A DNA stretch of 64,000 bases from Candidatus Opimibacter skivensis (GTDB lineage: Bacteria > Bacteroidota > Bacteroidia > Chitinophagales > Saprospiraceae), in NCBI GenBank assembly GCA_016722045.1, contig JADKGY010000008.1, positions 496,001-560,000 of the forward strand, given 5' to 3'. Shown here one piece after another: positions 52,801 through 62,100 of the stretch (within the stretch, counting starts at the first letter, position 1; each line of letters opens with the position of its first letter). Both the position numbers and the translations under genes were made by a program. Under the pieces are notes generated by a model that searched no databases, was not told where the DNA came from, and was given only the letters and a program-made list of their open reading frames with translations.

Positions 52801-53389
52801 TGAACCTATCGGTTATATTTCAGCTATGGATATTGATGTCACAGATGATAATGATGTAGTCCCGAACACAAACATGACTAACGACATAATACCTTTCACG
52901 ATAACGCTTGCAGAAACAGATGCGGATAACTATTTTACTGAGATCCAGGTCTGTGGACAGATGGTCACCAATACAAATGATAACGGACCGGGATCGCTCA
53001 GGTATGTTCTTGATTGTGCTGACCCCGGCGACACTATTTTGTTTGCCCCATCACTACAAAATCAAACTATCCATCTGAATACAACAAGAATTGAAATCAA
53101 CAGGAATATTTACATCTATTCTAATCTGACACCCAGAATCAAGATAAAATCAGATATTTCAGGAGCATTCCTTATTGATGCCGGGTTTACAGCTGAATTT
53201 AAAAATATCGATTTCATCAGTGGATTAAGCGGGAATCCCGGTGCAGCATTTGAAAACAATGGTCACTTGATTTTGTGGGATGCAACTATAACCAAAAATG
53301 CATTGCTGCTGCCCAATAATCCATTGATCTTCAATACAGTTGCTGCTATGATGACAATTAAAGGAGGTATTATGATTGACAATCAATGA
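46832..53389 (+). CDS. Giant vWA/HYR/PKD/SdrD-B surface protein with beta-helix-like end
   Basis: I choose ATG 46832 (2,185 residues), which puts the signal peptide (SLIGFILFLGLLLF ... ESQ) near the N-terminus; ATG 46751 is in frame. Parts in order: PGEIMFTGYASD domain related to the N-terminal domain of gene 14899 (about 40-267); a short beta-rich stretch (about 267-377); vWA domain with DESGS and FFTDGEPT (about 394-603); DUF11-like (about 603-730); 11 HYR modules (about 733-1620); PKD repeats (about 1623-1802); two SdrD-B-like domains with DxDND loops (about 1802-2043); and a C-terminal segment starting NTNDNGPGSLRYVLDCADPG that resembles right-handed beta-helix proteins (about 2043-2185). 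No T9SS type A or B tail is visible. It ends abruptly after MIDNQ, so it may be truncated or use another attachment route. Likely an adhesin, paired in architecture with gene 14899. Confidence 0.88.
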   Translation: MNSISTFFFYPCRSKSLIGFILFLGLLLFTLRVESQTVLEPGEIMFTGYASDPAAGPTAPFGAFSIVLLTNVTSGTVIYFTDRGWSNSTGFRVDNTTEGTISFTFTANFFCGDEIIFSDNDGANDWEAKDDMGNVIGTIAILASGDPDGMELGTTGDQIIIYQLPEPNDSTQNTFVAMIQMDNGYTNPLNTDDESQIPAGLTANDVVRFNAEFDDAKYDCTPNGGQPQGMQAAISNDDGMGGLKADATNNWAESNTVISLNSPLCNFCCGLGAPPLAAPSEVIPSQVFTIQITGTLTPGISWELYTAGCGSGSPLQTTMTNSFTVTAPASTGNVTYYVRPSSDPLCTNSCSTITVCVASSLTSLCTNCSANMTTCGDCFLPAPAANPVLDSGCYALKLIFILDESGSISGNQTDVKNGVLAFLNALNGQNAQAALIEFSTTATLVNDYTTINNTYITNITNYFTGTPYNGQTYSPGGGTNWHDAMIKADALSLSDLVLFFTDGEPTVYSPTSNTTSDCGNGGSTQPPEIVNPVKIANKMKGEGTHMFMLGVGTGINSLNLQRMSGFTAYQKGLNTMGTSDYSIGNFASLATDLQHFVLELCRSTMILIKDVLGPICNGMVQFRFRVINTGVQSSITSVFVQDTFPAGYSNITYTGPSIKYCSGAGCIPPVPTNTFIWVPFSVDPGDTATLILTVDVTPGNYSTGPYTNIAWAFAENADAASDTFPGNLLTVDAPPTIICPVNVTIQCSASTLPANTGMASGLDPDGPLPTITYTDVTTNGSCPQANIITRTWKATDVCGNFVTCNQVINLIDTTPPSVGCPSNVTVDCASSTLPATTGTANPIDLCDPSPTLTYTDVIVPGACPAKYTVKRTWSATDHCGNSNTCLQTIIVTDNTPPQFTCEDKIILCSESILPSNPSLGTPVATNNCGGTSVATYTDLFVYSPTPPICSLVRTWTITDNCGNSATCNQLIVIKDQSIPVIFCPVSVTIACTTSTLPGSTGSATATDNCSISPGISYTDAITVTPTCPQDYSIARTWKATDECGNTAYCTQSITVMDNVVPTITCPVNVTIACSVSTLPASTGTPTATDNCSTIAITSTDVVVTGPCPQEKIITRKWMVQDACGNSSTCNQIITVHDTSPPSMSCPANVTIQCTASTLPAATGSATATDNCSTFSITSTDVIVIGSCPQQKTITRTWNATDACGNVSTCNQTISVVDTSPPSVTCPVNVTIDCTASTLPANTGTASATDNCSTFGITSTDVIVTGICPQEKTITRTWKATDACGNFSTCNQTITIHDSTPPAITCPANKTIECTASTLPANTGTSTATDNCSTFAITFTDVTVAGGCLQERIITRTWKATDACNNFSTCMQTITVDDSTAPSVTCPVNITIECTSSTLPATTGTATATDNCSTISITSTDVILPGDCPQEITIVRNWKATDACGNTSSCNQTITVDDSTHPLMTCPINVTIECTASTLPANTGSATATDNCSTFAITSTDIVTPGACPQEKTITRTWKTTDACGNSSTCIQTIFVDDSTPPLISCPADITVQCISSTLPAQTGSATSTDNCDVAPVVIYNDVTMSGPTSHGYNIVRTWTGTDACGNSSTCIQHVTVENPLDPSITGSPTDTICSGDSEVFQAQNQGLGNVTYQWNFGSGASPPTATGIGPHTVTYTYNPTNGTVGAWVLLTVSFPGCASVTDTVSNIHVNPLPNTSIMAATDPLCYFRFRTFKPVAPQVPGYYYHWDFGSGASLPPTTGYGPYNVKYSTIGVKTVQLIVFANDPGASCGDTSTISFNVITCLGSVTGKVIDTLNAGIQSVNVRLFVDNNFDGLPDPNMGSVKSVNTVSSGVFSMTSVIPGQYVIVQTQPVGYVSKSDIDITNDMDSVVNINLNDNIIPASIEPQENDADNIFTEKKVDGIVNGYVFTDLDNDLIVDNGEGLAGVTITLYNDVNHNGIPVAGNVLSTKQTSILGYYEFGNLPNGDYILVETEPIGYISAMDIDVTDDNDVVPNTNMTNDIIPFTITLAETDADNYFTEIQVCGQMVTNTNDNGPGSLRYVLDCADPGDTILFAPSLQNQTIHLNTTRIEINRNIYIYSNLTPRIKIKSDISGAFLIDAGFTAEFKNIDFISGLSGNPGAAFENNGHLILWDATITKNALLLPNNPLIFNTVAAMMTIKGGIMIDNQ
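49030..51690 (+). repeat. HYR array, mostly 240-base units
   Basis: Eleven HYR modules. Those between about 50020 and 51460 are exactly 240 bases (80 residues) and carry CPVNVTIECTASTLPANTG and RTWKATDACGN. The unit length differs from the 246-base array of gene 21315, so the two arrays expanded independently. Confidence 0.88.
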
Positions 53390-53416
53390 TAACTTTGAAC
53401 CGAAAATATTTCTTTG

Positions 53417-53454
53417 AAAAAAAAATGACGGTCATGTGACCGTCATTTTTTTTT
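53417..53454. terminator. Bidirectional terminator between convergent genes
   Basis: A run of nine A, the inverted repeat TGACGGTCA / TGACCGTCA (53426-53434 with 53437-53445) and a run of nine T form a hairpin that reads as a terminator on both strands. It separates the convergent giant gene 46832 and the lipoprotein gene 53487. Confidence 0.9.
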
Positions 53455-53486
53455 AAACGTTGAATTAAATCAGGCAGTAAGAAATC

Positions 53487-53798
53487 TTAGCACTGAAGAG
53501 CATCAAGTGATGCCCTCTCATCATCAATTGCTTGCTGTAAACCTGCTGATTGTTCGGACGGAACACAGCCCTTATGATCTTCAAGAGCATTCAGATAATT
53601 CTGAACTGCCGCCTTATAGGCATTACAATTTGCAGTAGTAGGATCGTTGCCGTAGGTCGCTGCAGCAGTTGATAGAGCATTCAGTTCGCTCTGAACTTCT
53701 GTTGCCCAATTACATGTAACAGGATCTTTTTTGCATGAGCTGACAAATGGAATAGACATAATGCATATTCCTGCAATGATTTTTTGAAATGTATTCAT
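53487..53798 (-). CDS. Small Cys-rich lipoprotein
   Basis: A 103-residue protein with a short basic start, hydrophobic stretch (IIAGICIMSIPFVSSC) and a lipobox-like VSSC at residues 19-22, so it is probably cleaved and lipidated at Cys22 and held in the outer or inner membrane. The mature part has four more cysteines (about residues 29, 56, 78 and 103), which could form two disulfides, and is largely helical by composition (Ala, Asn, Leu rich). I do not recognise the family. It lies downstream of gpmI on the same strand, with an inverted repeat between them. Confidence 0.75.
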   Translation of the reverse strand: MNTFQKIIAGICIMSIPFVSSCKKDPVTCNWATEVQSELNALSTAAATYGNDPTTANCNAYKAAVQNYLNALEDHKGCVPSEQSAGLQQAIDDERASLDALQC

Positions 53799-53871
53799 GA
53801 TGTTTATGTTTTAGTGATGTAAGATAGGGCTATAAAACTAAAAAAGAGCTCACTTTTATCTGAATAGAACT

Positions 53872-53893
53872 AAAGTTATTTGGAAATAACTTT
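53872..53893. repeat. Perfect inverted repeat between gpmI and the lipoprotein gene
   Basis: AAAGTTATTT (53872-53881) and AAATAACTTT (53884-53893) are perfect complements with a 2-base centre. No strong T tract follows on the minus strand. It could be a weak terminator for gpmI or an operator for the lipoprotein gene. Confidence 0.5.
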
Positions 53894-53932
53894 GATAAAA
53901 TGAAGTGAATTCAAAGTCTAAATAACAGTGAT

Positions 53933-55450
53933 TTATTGGAAAAGCAGGTTTTTTCCATCCATTGAAGTGGGGATAGCAAGACCCATGGCGGAAAGGATAC
54001 TGGGTGCGATATCAGCAAGCCTTCCACTTTTCATTTTAAGGCCATTGACATCTTTTGAAACAAATATCACAGGAACAGGACTTTTTGAGTGCGCTGTGTT
54101 AGGTGAACCATCCGGATTGACCATGACATCGGCATTTCCGTGATCAGCTATGATGAAAAGGCAATAGCCATTTTCCAGGCAAAATGGGACTAGTTGTTTT
54201 AGACACCCGTCAACAGTCTCTGCTGCTTTGACAGCAGCACTGAATACACCCGTATGACCAACCATATCTGTATTGGCGAAATTAAGGCAGATAAAATCAG
54301 GATGATTTGTCCGTATGTAGTTGATGGTTGCATCGGTGACACCCTGGGCACTCATCTCAGGTTGCAGATCATATGTTGCTACTTTAGGGGAAGGAATAAG
54401 TATTCGCTCTTCGCCTGTAAAAGGCTCTTCTCTTCCGCCAGAGAAAAAATAGCTGACATGTGGATACTTTTCTGTTTCGGCTATTCTGAGTTGTGTTTTA
54501 TGTTGAGCAGATACGTATTCTCCCAGTGTCCCTGTAATATCCACTTCGGGAAAAAGAATATCAACATTCACAAATGATTTGTCATATGATGTCATGGTCA
54601 CCATGTGAATGTCCAGTGGATGCATGTCGAACCCTGGTATTTCATGTTGACAAAGTGCTGTAGCCAATTGTCTTGGGCGGTCAGTACGAAAATTAAAAAA
54701 GATAACGGTATCCCCATCCTGAATAGTTGCAACAGGGTGACCTTGATCATCCGTTAATACAATAGGTTGTATAAACTCATCCGTAACCCCACTTTCATAT
54801 GATGTTTGCATCGCGTCAAGAATATCCATGGTAGGTGATCCGATTCCCTTTACCAGAAGATCATAAGCTAACTTAATTCTCTCCCAACGTTTGTCCCTGT
54901 CCATGGCGAAATATCGTCCCACTACACTTGCTATTGGAATATGAATAGGATCCATTTCTGATTTAAGTTGACGAAGGAAACCTAAACCACTTTTAGGATC
55001 AACATCTCTTCCATCTGTAAATGCATGTATGCAGATTGATCCATTGAACTGGCTCCTGCATACTGTCGCCAATCCAATCAAATGATTGATATGGGAATGA
55101 ACCCCACCATCGGATACAAGTCCGATCAGGTGCAAACGACCTTTAATTCCGGCCAATGCCTTAAGGAGAATTTGGTTTTTATATAGTTCGCCTTCACGAA
55201 CCGCTTTATTTATTCTTGCTAATTCCTGGTAAACAACTCTACCCGCTCCGATATTAAGATGACCCACTTCTGAATTGCCCATTTGTCCATCTGGCAAACC
55301 CACATCTTCTCCATAGGTGACCAGGGTGGCGTGCGGGTACTTATCCCAGAGTGAATCAAAATAAGGAGTATCAGCTGCATCAATAGCGCTGATAGCCGGA
55401 TCAGGATTTATACCCCAACCATCTAAAATGATCAAAACCGCTTTTTCCAT
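53933..55450 (-). CDS. gpmI: 2,3-bisphosphoglycerate-independent phosphoglycerate mutase
   Basis: A 505-residue cytosolic glycolytic and gluconeogenic enzyme that interconverts 3-phosphoglycerate and 2-phosphoglycerate through a phosphoserine intermediate and needs two metal ions, usually manganese. The alkaline-phosphatase-like metal sites are intact: LILDGWG near the start (Asp10), GQMGNSEVGHLNIGAGR with the nucleophile Ser60, SDGGVHSHINH, FTDGRDVDP, NTDMVGHTG, and ADHGNAD. The length is normal for the family. I start at ATG 55450 (MEKAVLIILDGWG); the frame extends upstream to 55546 but that adds 32 residues not typical of the family. It is the only housekeeping gene in the window and faces away from the giant gene at 56181. 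Confidence 0.97.
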   Translation of the reverse strand: MEKAVLIILDGWGINPDPAISAIDAADTPYFDSLWDKYPHATLVTYGEDVGLPDGQMGNSEVGHLNIGAGRVVYQELARINKAVREGELYKNQILLKALAGIKGRLHLIGLVSDGGVHSHINHLIGLATVCRSQFNGSICIHAFTDGRDVDPKSGLGFLRQLKSEMDPIHIPIASVVGRYFAMDRDKRWERIKLAYDLLVKGIGSPTMDILDAMQTSYESGVTDEFIQPIVLTDDQGHPVATIQDGDTVIFFNFRTDRPRQLATALCQHEIPGFDMHPLDIHMVTMTSYDKSFVNVDILFPEVDITGTLGEYVSAQHKTQLRIAETEKYPHVSYFFSGGREEPFTGEERILIPSPKVATYDLQPEMSAQGVTDATINYIRTNHPDFICLNFANTDMVGHTGVFSAAVKAAETVDGCLKQLVPFCLENGYCLFIIADHGNADVMVNPDGSPNTAHSKSPVPVIFVSKDVNGLKMKSGRLADIAPSILSAMGLAIPTSMDGKNLLFQ

Positions 55451-55652
55451 ACTATACGTTAGAATGTAAAGATAACTGTGATTGATGTCAAAAGTTGAAT
55501 TTTGCATATAGGCCTCTCCAGACATTTCATAACTGACTAATGCCAATCACTGACATTGACGTAAATTCGAATGTAAAAATCATCACTTCGGACACACCTT
55601 CTCTGTGTATCAGGCATAAATAATTACCATGAATTTTTAATTTGATTTATTC

Positions 55653-55679
55653 AGGGTATACCCTCATGCATTCGAATGC
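55653..55679. promoter_or_regulatory. Two adjacent perfect 12-base palindromes
   Basis: AGGGTATACCCT (55653-55664) and GCATTCGAATGC (55668-55679) are each exactly self-complementary and only three bases apart. The spacing and position between divergent genes suggest a binding site for a dimeric regulator, but no regulator is encoded nearby. Confidence 0.4.
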
Positions 55680-55995
55680 CAATGAATCAATTCAAGATTT
55701 CAAAAAATCAAAAAAGATGAGCAGATGGATCATGAAAATCAGCGGCATGGTGGTATGATGTAATAAAATCAGGAGCTTCAAGCCTGTATTTCAAATATGT
55801 ACATGGAAGAAAGCGGTTGGCATAAAAATTCAAATGAGATCTATCCGCATATGTAAAGGACTTAAAATCATTGAAGAAAATAAAGTTTAAACCTTTTTTC
55901 AAATAACAAAAAAATATATGTTAAACAAAAATGTATTAAAACTTCTTTATTGATGTATTGATCGTTACTTTCGTTTTAGTTATTGCACCACATCC

Positions 55996-56055
55996 AAAGA
56001 GCTAAAGAATTCATTTTAGACTCTTTTACTAAGGCTTCTAATGAACAGAAGTCTT
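55996..56055 (+). repeat. Two consecutive imperfect hairpins in the leader of the 56181 gene
   Basis: AAAGAGCTAAA (55996-56006) pairs with 56015-56026 with one bulged A. AAGGCTTCT (56031-56039) pairs with AGAAGTCTT (56047-56055) with one wobble. They may be an RNA structure in the 5' leader or an attenuator-like element; T runs are short. Confidence 0.35.
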
Positions 56056-56180
56056 ATTGCTTTTCACCTCTTTATTGCTTTCACCCGAAGGTTTTTTTGG
56101 CAAGGTTGTTGCACCGATGCCCTTTGATCTAATCGTCATAGGCATGGTCAACTAAAAAAGCATTTTACATATATCGACAA

Positions 56181-59100
56181 ATGAGAAAAACCACCGTCAC
56201 TGCGGAATCCCTGCTCCCTGTTTCTCTACCCTTTCTGTCAGGATTTCTCAAAAAGCTTTGTCGATCATGTGGGGTCACAATCAATGTGGCCTCTGTGATC
56301 GCGTATTATACTGTAAATCTTCTGCACCTTGATCTTCTCAGGGATAAAATCAAACTTGCCCAAACTAGCCCTTCATTCCAAAATTTGAAACTATCATGTA
56401 TGGTATTGGTGATCGGACTGATCACTACAACTATTGCTTTTGGCCAGACCGAGGAGAAGACGAAAGAGATGCAGGAACTGGATGCGCGTGTACGAAGCAC
56501 CTTAAAAGAAAATGCACAGACTATTCGATTCATGGAAAACAAAGGGCAGCTTGAAAACAAAGCGGTGCTCTATTATTTTGAAAACGCTAATGGGGGAGTT
56601 TACATTGAACAAGGACGTATACGATTTGTGGCGATTAAAGATTCCCTTATCACAGAGGAGCATGAGGAACATGATGAAGATGAAACTCTTCCATTTGCAG
56701 AAGATGAACATACCAGAGTAATCACATCAACGCATACTTTTTCTTTATACTTAAATGGCGCAAATCTCAACCCGGCTATTAAACTGGGAGATTCCTTTAA
56801 AGAGAATTATAATTATTATTTAGGGGAGGACTCAAAGACCTGGGCCAGTGGTGTTAAGGCATCAAAGGAATTAACACTTGAAGATCTATATCCGGGCATT
56901 GACCTTCGTCTGTATAGTACTTCGAATGGAAGTATGGAGTTTGACTGGTTGATGGATCCGGGTGCAGACTTTAGTAAAGTGAAAATGCGTTTTTCGGGTC
57001 AGGATGATCTGTCCATTGATCAGGGAGGTAATCTGAGTGTTGGCTTACGTTTTACAAACGTCAAATTTGATATACCGGAATCTTATCAGGTCACTGCAGA
57101 AGGAAAAGTGCCTGTTAAGTTTTCGTTCAACAAACTCGACAAACAAACGATTGAATTCACGACTACATCAACTATTGATCCACGGTTTCCTTTAATTATT
57201 GACCCAACATTAACCTGGGGAACATTTTTGGATGCGAATAATTCTACGTTTGATGCTTATCTGTATGCTATAGAAGTTGATCCTGCTGATGGAACGGTTT
57301 ATTGTGCCGGTGGAACGAACAGGAATTTTCCAACAAACGCAGCTCCATATGATGCGGATGGTTACCTGAATGTAATTAACGGACTTACCGGACAACCTTC
57401 ATCACCTATACCGATGGTTGCAGTAGTATACCGGATCAATAATACCGGAACCGACCTATTGGATCTGACACTTTTTGGACCCGCCACCGCAGCGTCGCCG
57501 AATGAGCTCTTTTTTCAGGCATTAAGTTTATCTCCGACAGGAGTTTTCGTCGGTGGGATAACCAATGTGGCCATTCCTGCAGCCGGGACTCAATTCGATA
57601 ACTCCCTTAATCTCGGCGACGGTTTTGTTGCTGTTTTCTCACGGGATTTAGGTACGCTTGTGTATAGCACATATTTGGGAAGTGCCAGTGATGAAGCAAT
57701 AGGAGTTACTACCGTTCGTGCTGTCAATGACAACACGTTCTATGTAGGTATGACAGTAAATGCCGCTGTGCCCGGTTCATATATAAGTGCAGGTGCTGCA
57801 TCCACTACATTTGGTGGTGGAACTGATATGTATATCGCAAAGTTCACCAACATGAATGTACTGAATTGGGGAACTTATGTGGGAGGTGCCGGAAATGAGG
57901 AATTTAATGATCTCGAATTTTATGGTGATGGCCGGGTCGCGTTTGCAGGTTCGACTACAGGGGCTATTACTGAAGTAAATCCTGGAGGTACTACAGGTAG
58001 TGGTACAGATGGTGTTTTGGGAGTATTGAACAATGCAGGTACAGGATTTAATTATTTAGATAAGATAGGTGGTAGTGGAGCAGACCGCATCAACGATGTG
58101 GAAGTTGTTGGGACAACTTTATTCTGGACAGGTTCAGCGTCTGCAGGTTTTCCGGTTTCGGCATCAGGAGTTTATGATAATACGCATAATGGATCTACTG
58201 ATGTAGTCGTCGGTAAAGTAAGTGAAGCAGGAGGTGCAGGAACATATGGAGCTACCTTTTATGGAACAGCATCCGCAGATATTGGCAATGGGATCAGATT
58301 AGTAACAGAGACAGATTGTGAAGGAGTTCAAACCGTATTTCTTTTAGTTTTTGGAACTGTAGGTGGCACAGGTTTACCTGTTGTGAATATCAATGGTGAA
58401 ACCTTCTATCAGGCCGCTTCACAGGGGGGAATTGATATGTTTTTTGCGGGATTTACGAATTCGTTATCGACCCTATTATATGGAACATATATGGGCGGTA
58501 ATCAAAACGATTACCTAGGTGAAACAGGTGTACCAAAAGGTTCAAACCACCTTTGGGTAAATAATGCTGATGTATATTTAGGAACAACAACACACAGTGC
58601 TGCGCATTCACCGACGTTAGTAGCCGGCGGTTTTGACCTAACTAAAACTAATGGTACTAATGACTCACATATCATTCTATCTATTGAATTCAATACGATT
58701 ATTGAGAGAGATTATAGTGATGCACCAGCAAGCTACGGTGCGCCTTCTCACATTTTAGATTGTCAGGCTCTTCGTATTGGTCCACTATTGGATCCTGAAG
58801 CAGGGCCATTTCCAGGTGTTCAGGCGAATGGTGATGATACCAATGGATTAGATGATGAAGATGGTGTGACAACACTTCCTTCTTTTTCTGCCGGAGGCCC
58901 GCAAAATATTTCGGTGACAGTTTCAAATCTGGTCAATACTACACTCACTGTAGCTAATCTCTATGGTTGGATCGATCTTAATGGTGATGGACAATTCTCT
59001 GTAGGAGAATTTGCAACTACTACTCTTGCTGTGGGATTCACTGGTTCTAAAACATTAACCTGGTCTAATGTAACTGTCAGTGGTCCGGCGACAAGTCATT

Positions 59101-62100
59101 ATCTGCGAATCCGATTAACTAAGAATAACTTACTTGATAATGTAGCTACAACTGCAGTAGATGAACGATCAACCGGATCTGCATCAAGTGGTGAAGTAGA
59201 AGATTACCTGGCTGTAGAACTGACGTGTCCCGCACCAGCAAATGAAGCAGCCTGTCAAACCCAAGCTGCTATCGATGCAAAATATGCGACATGGCTAGCC
59301 TCAGTAAAAGCTGGCGGTGGATGTAATGGTGTATTGACAAATAACAGTACCGGCGCACCTTCAAGTTGCGGCGGAGTTAAAACGGTAATATTTACATATA
59401 CCAGTGCATGTGCACCGCTTGTACTGACGTGTTCATCCACTTTTACAGTGGCCGCAGATGCTTCACCAGTGATTACTACTTGTGCAGTGACACGCAATAT
59501 CATAGGTTGTAATACTGCTGCTATTACAACACCATCTTATTCAGCCACCACAGTTGCCTCAACTGAAGCCGTATTTGAAGCTGCTCCCAATCTGGGTATT
59601 ACATCCGATGCTTGTGGTATTACCGCGGTAACATACATAGATGTGGCCACAGGTACTTGTCCAATAGTCGTAAAACGTAAATGGACAGTAAGTGATGTGT
59701 GTGGCAATACAGCAACGTGTATCCAAACAATCAATGTCACAGACAATGTTCTTCCCGCTGTAGTATGTCCCGCCAACGTGACTATAACATGTACTGCCAG
59801 CACACTACCTGCAGGTACAGGTACGGCGACAGGAACTGATAATTGTGCAACTCCAACAATAACGTTTACCGATGTGACTGTGGCATCGCCAACATGTGCG
59901 CAGAATTACAGCATAACAAGAACATGGAGAGCAACAGATAATTGCGGTAACACCAGCACATGTAATCAAACGATTACCATCAGTGACCTTACCGCGCCTG
60001 TGATAACCTGTCCTGTGAATCTAACCTTGGAATGTACCATTAATACTTTACCGGCAAATACAGGCACAGCAACTGCTACCGATAATTGTGGCGGTGTGCC
60101 TGTAATAACATTTACGGATGTAACTGTTTCATCAGGACGGCCAGGAGAATACACGATCACCAGAACTTGGAAAGCAACTGACCCATGTGGTAATATGGTC
60201 ACATGCAATCAGACTATCGTAGTCATAGACAGTAATTCACCAGTCATAACAACTCAACCGGCCAATATAAGTGAATGTATAGGTGGAACTTCAACGATGA
60301 CAGTTGTCATTTCTGGAGGTTCAGGTACTATTCTCTACCAATGGCAATCGAGTCCGAATGGAACAAGCGGATGGGTCAATGCTGTAGGTACAGGTTCTAC
60401 AACTCCAACCTATACTCCGCCGAGTGTATCTGCCGGCGTTACTTTTTATAGAGTATTAATTACTTCAGCAACTAATGGATGCGGACAGGCCATCAGTAAT
60501 AATGCTACCGCGACGATTGTCCTTGATCCGACAGTAAGTCTTGCCGTAGATGATAATACGATTTGCGATGGTGGTATAAGTGTGATCACAGCGACAGTGT
60601 CCGGTGGTGCAGGTACAGCTTCTTATCAATGGCAGCATGACTTCCCAAGTGCAGGTACTACATGGGTAGATGAAGGGGGTAATGTTAATCCATTTACAAC
60701 ACCTGTTTTAGCTACAGGAACACATACGTATCGTGTATTAATAACACAGTCGGGTTCTCAATGCGATGTTGTAAGTACAACACTGACGATCACAGTTTCT
60801 GATGATCCCACCGTTACCATAATCAATTCGAATCCAACAATATGCAATGGTGGAACTTCTTTGTTAACAGCGAATCCAAGCGGTGGCACAGGCACAAATA
60901 GTTTTCAGTGGCAACAACTTGTCGCTGCAGTCTGGACTAATGTCAGCAATAGTCAGAGTTATACAACCGATATATTGACAACACCGGGAACGTATACATA
61001 TCGAGTCATCGTGACACAAAATAGTTCAGGCTGTCTTGTGATTAGTAGCAATACGATTGTAACAGTCGTTGATGATCCTGTCGTCTCCGTCGCCGCAAGT
61101 GCACTTACTATTTGTGATGGAGGTACCAGTTTGTTTACGGCTACAGTGACAGGTGGTACAGGTACAAATGTATATCAATGGCAATCTTTCAATGGTACGA
61201 TATGGAGCAATGTAGGTACAAATCAGAACACATATACGACTCCTGTATTGACTATCGGTACATACACATACCGTGTCTTAGTCACACAGGCTGCGGGTTG
61301 TGATGCGGTCAGTGCCAATCAGGTCGTAAATGTTGTCGCAGATCCAACCGTAAGTGTAATCATTGCCGAGCCGTCAATTTGTTCAGGTGGTACTACTTTG
61401 CTTACTGCCAATGTCACTGGAGGAACTGGCACAACCGTTTACCAATGGCAGTTCAATTCAACAGGTGTTACGTGGATCAATGTGGGTTCAAATCAAAATA
61501 CATACACAACTCCTGTGCTGTCCACAACTGGTACTTATAGTTACAGAGTTTTGATCACACAAGCCAGCGGATGTGCAGTACAGAGCGCGAATGCTGATGT
61601 GGTGGTTGTAGCTGATCCGACAGTGAGCATTGTTTCCACTGGCCTTTCTATTTGCGATGGTGGCACGAGCACCTTTACGGCAACAGTAACTGGAGGAACA
61701 GGAACAAACCTTTTCCAATGGCAATTCAATTCAACAGGTGTAACCTGGGTAAATGTTGGTACAAACAGTAACGTCTATACCACACCTGTGCTGACCATCG
61801 GATCATATACATACAGATTGATTGTAACACAGGCGGCAGGTTGTTCAGTACAAAGTACAAATCAAACAGTAGTCGTCTCTGCGGATCCTACAATAAGTGT
61901 AGGTATCAATAATCCTACACTTTGTATCGGCGGAACAGCCACATTGACAGCAACAGTATCCGGAGGTACAGGCACGAATGTATATGCATGGCAGGAGAAT
62001 GTTTTAGGCACGTGGACTCCTGTAGGTACAAATCAAAATACGTTTACAACACCTACACTCAACTCAAATGGAACATTCACCTATCGAGTCATTGTGACAC

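Larger units (their letters stand above)
55451..56180. other. Divergent intergenic region, about 730 bases
   Basis: The region lies between gpmI (minus) and the giant gene at 56181 (plus). It carries two perfect 12-base palindromes (55653-55679) and two imperfect hairpins (55996-56055), and is otherwise AT-rich. A 64-codon minus-strand frame at 55708-55902 begins with TTG and has no recognisable features, so it is not called. No tRNA or other RNA gene was recognised. Confidence 0.6.

Noticed and set aside
55463..55491. Sigma70-like TTGACA/TACATT pair upstream of gpmI on the minus strand
   Set aside because: Bacteroidota promoters follow a different consensus, the -10 match is weak, and the leader would be only a few bases long.
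55708..55902. 64-codon minus-strand frame between gpmI and gene 56181
   Set aside because: It needs a TTG start and has no recognisable motif or neighbour support.
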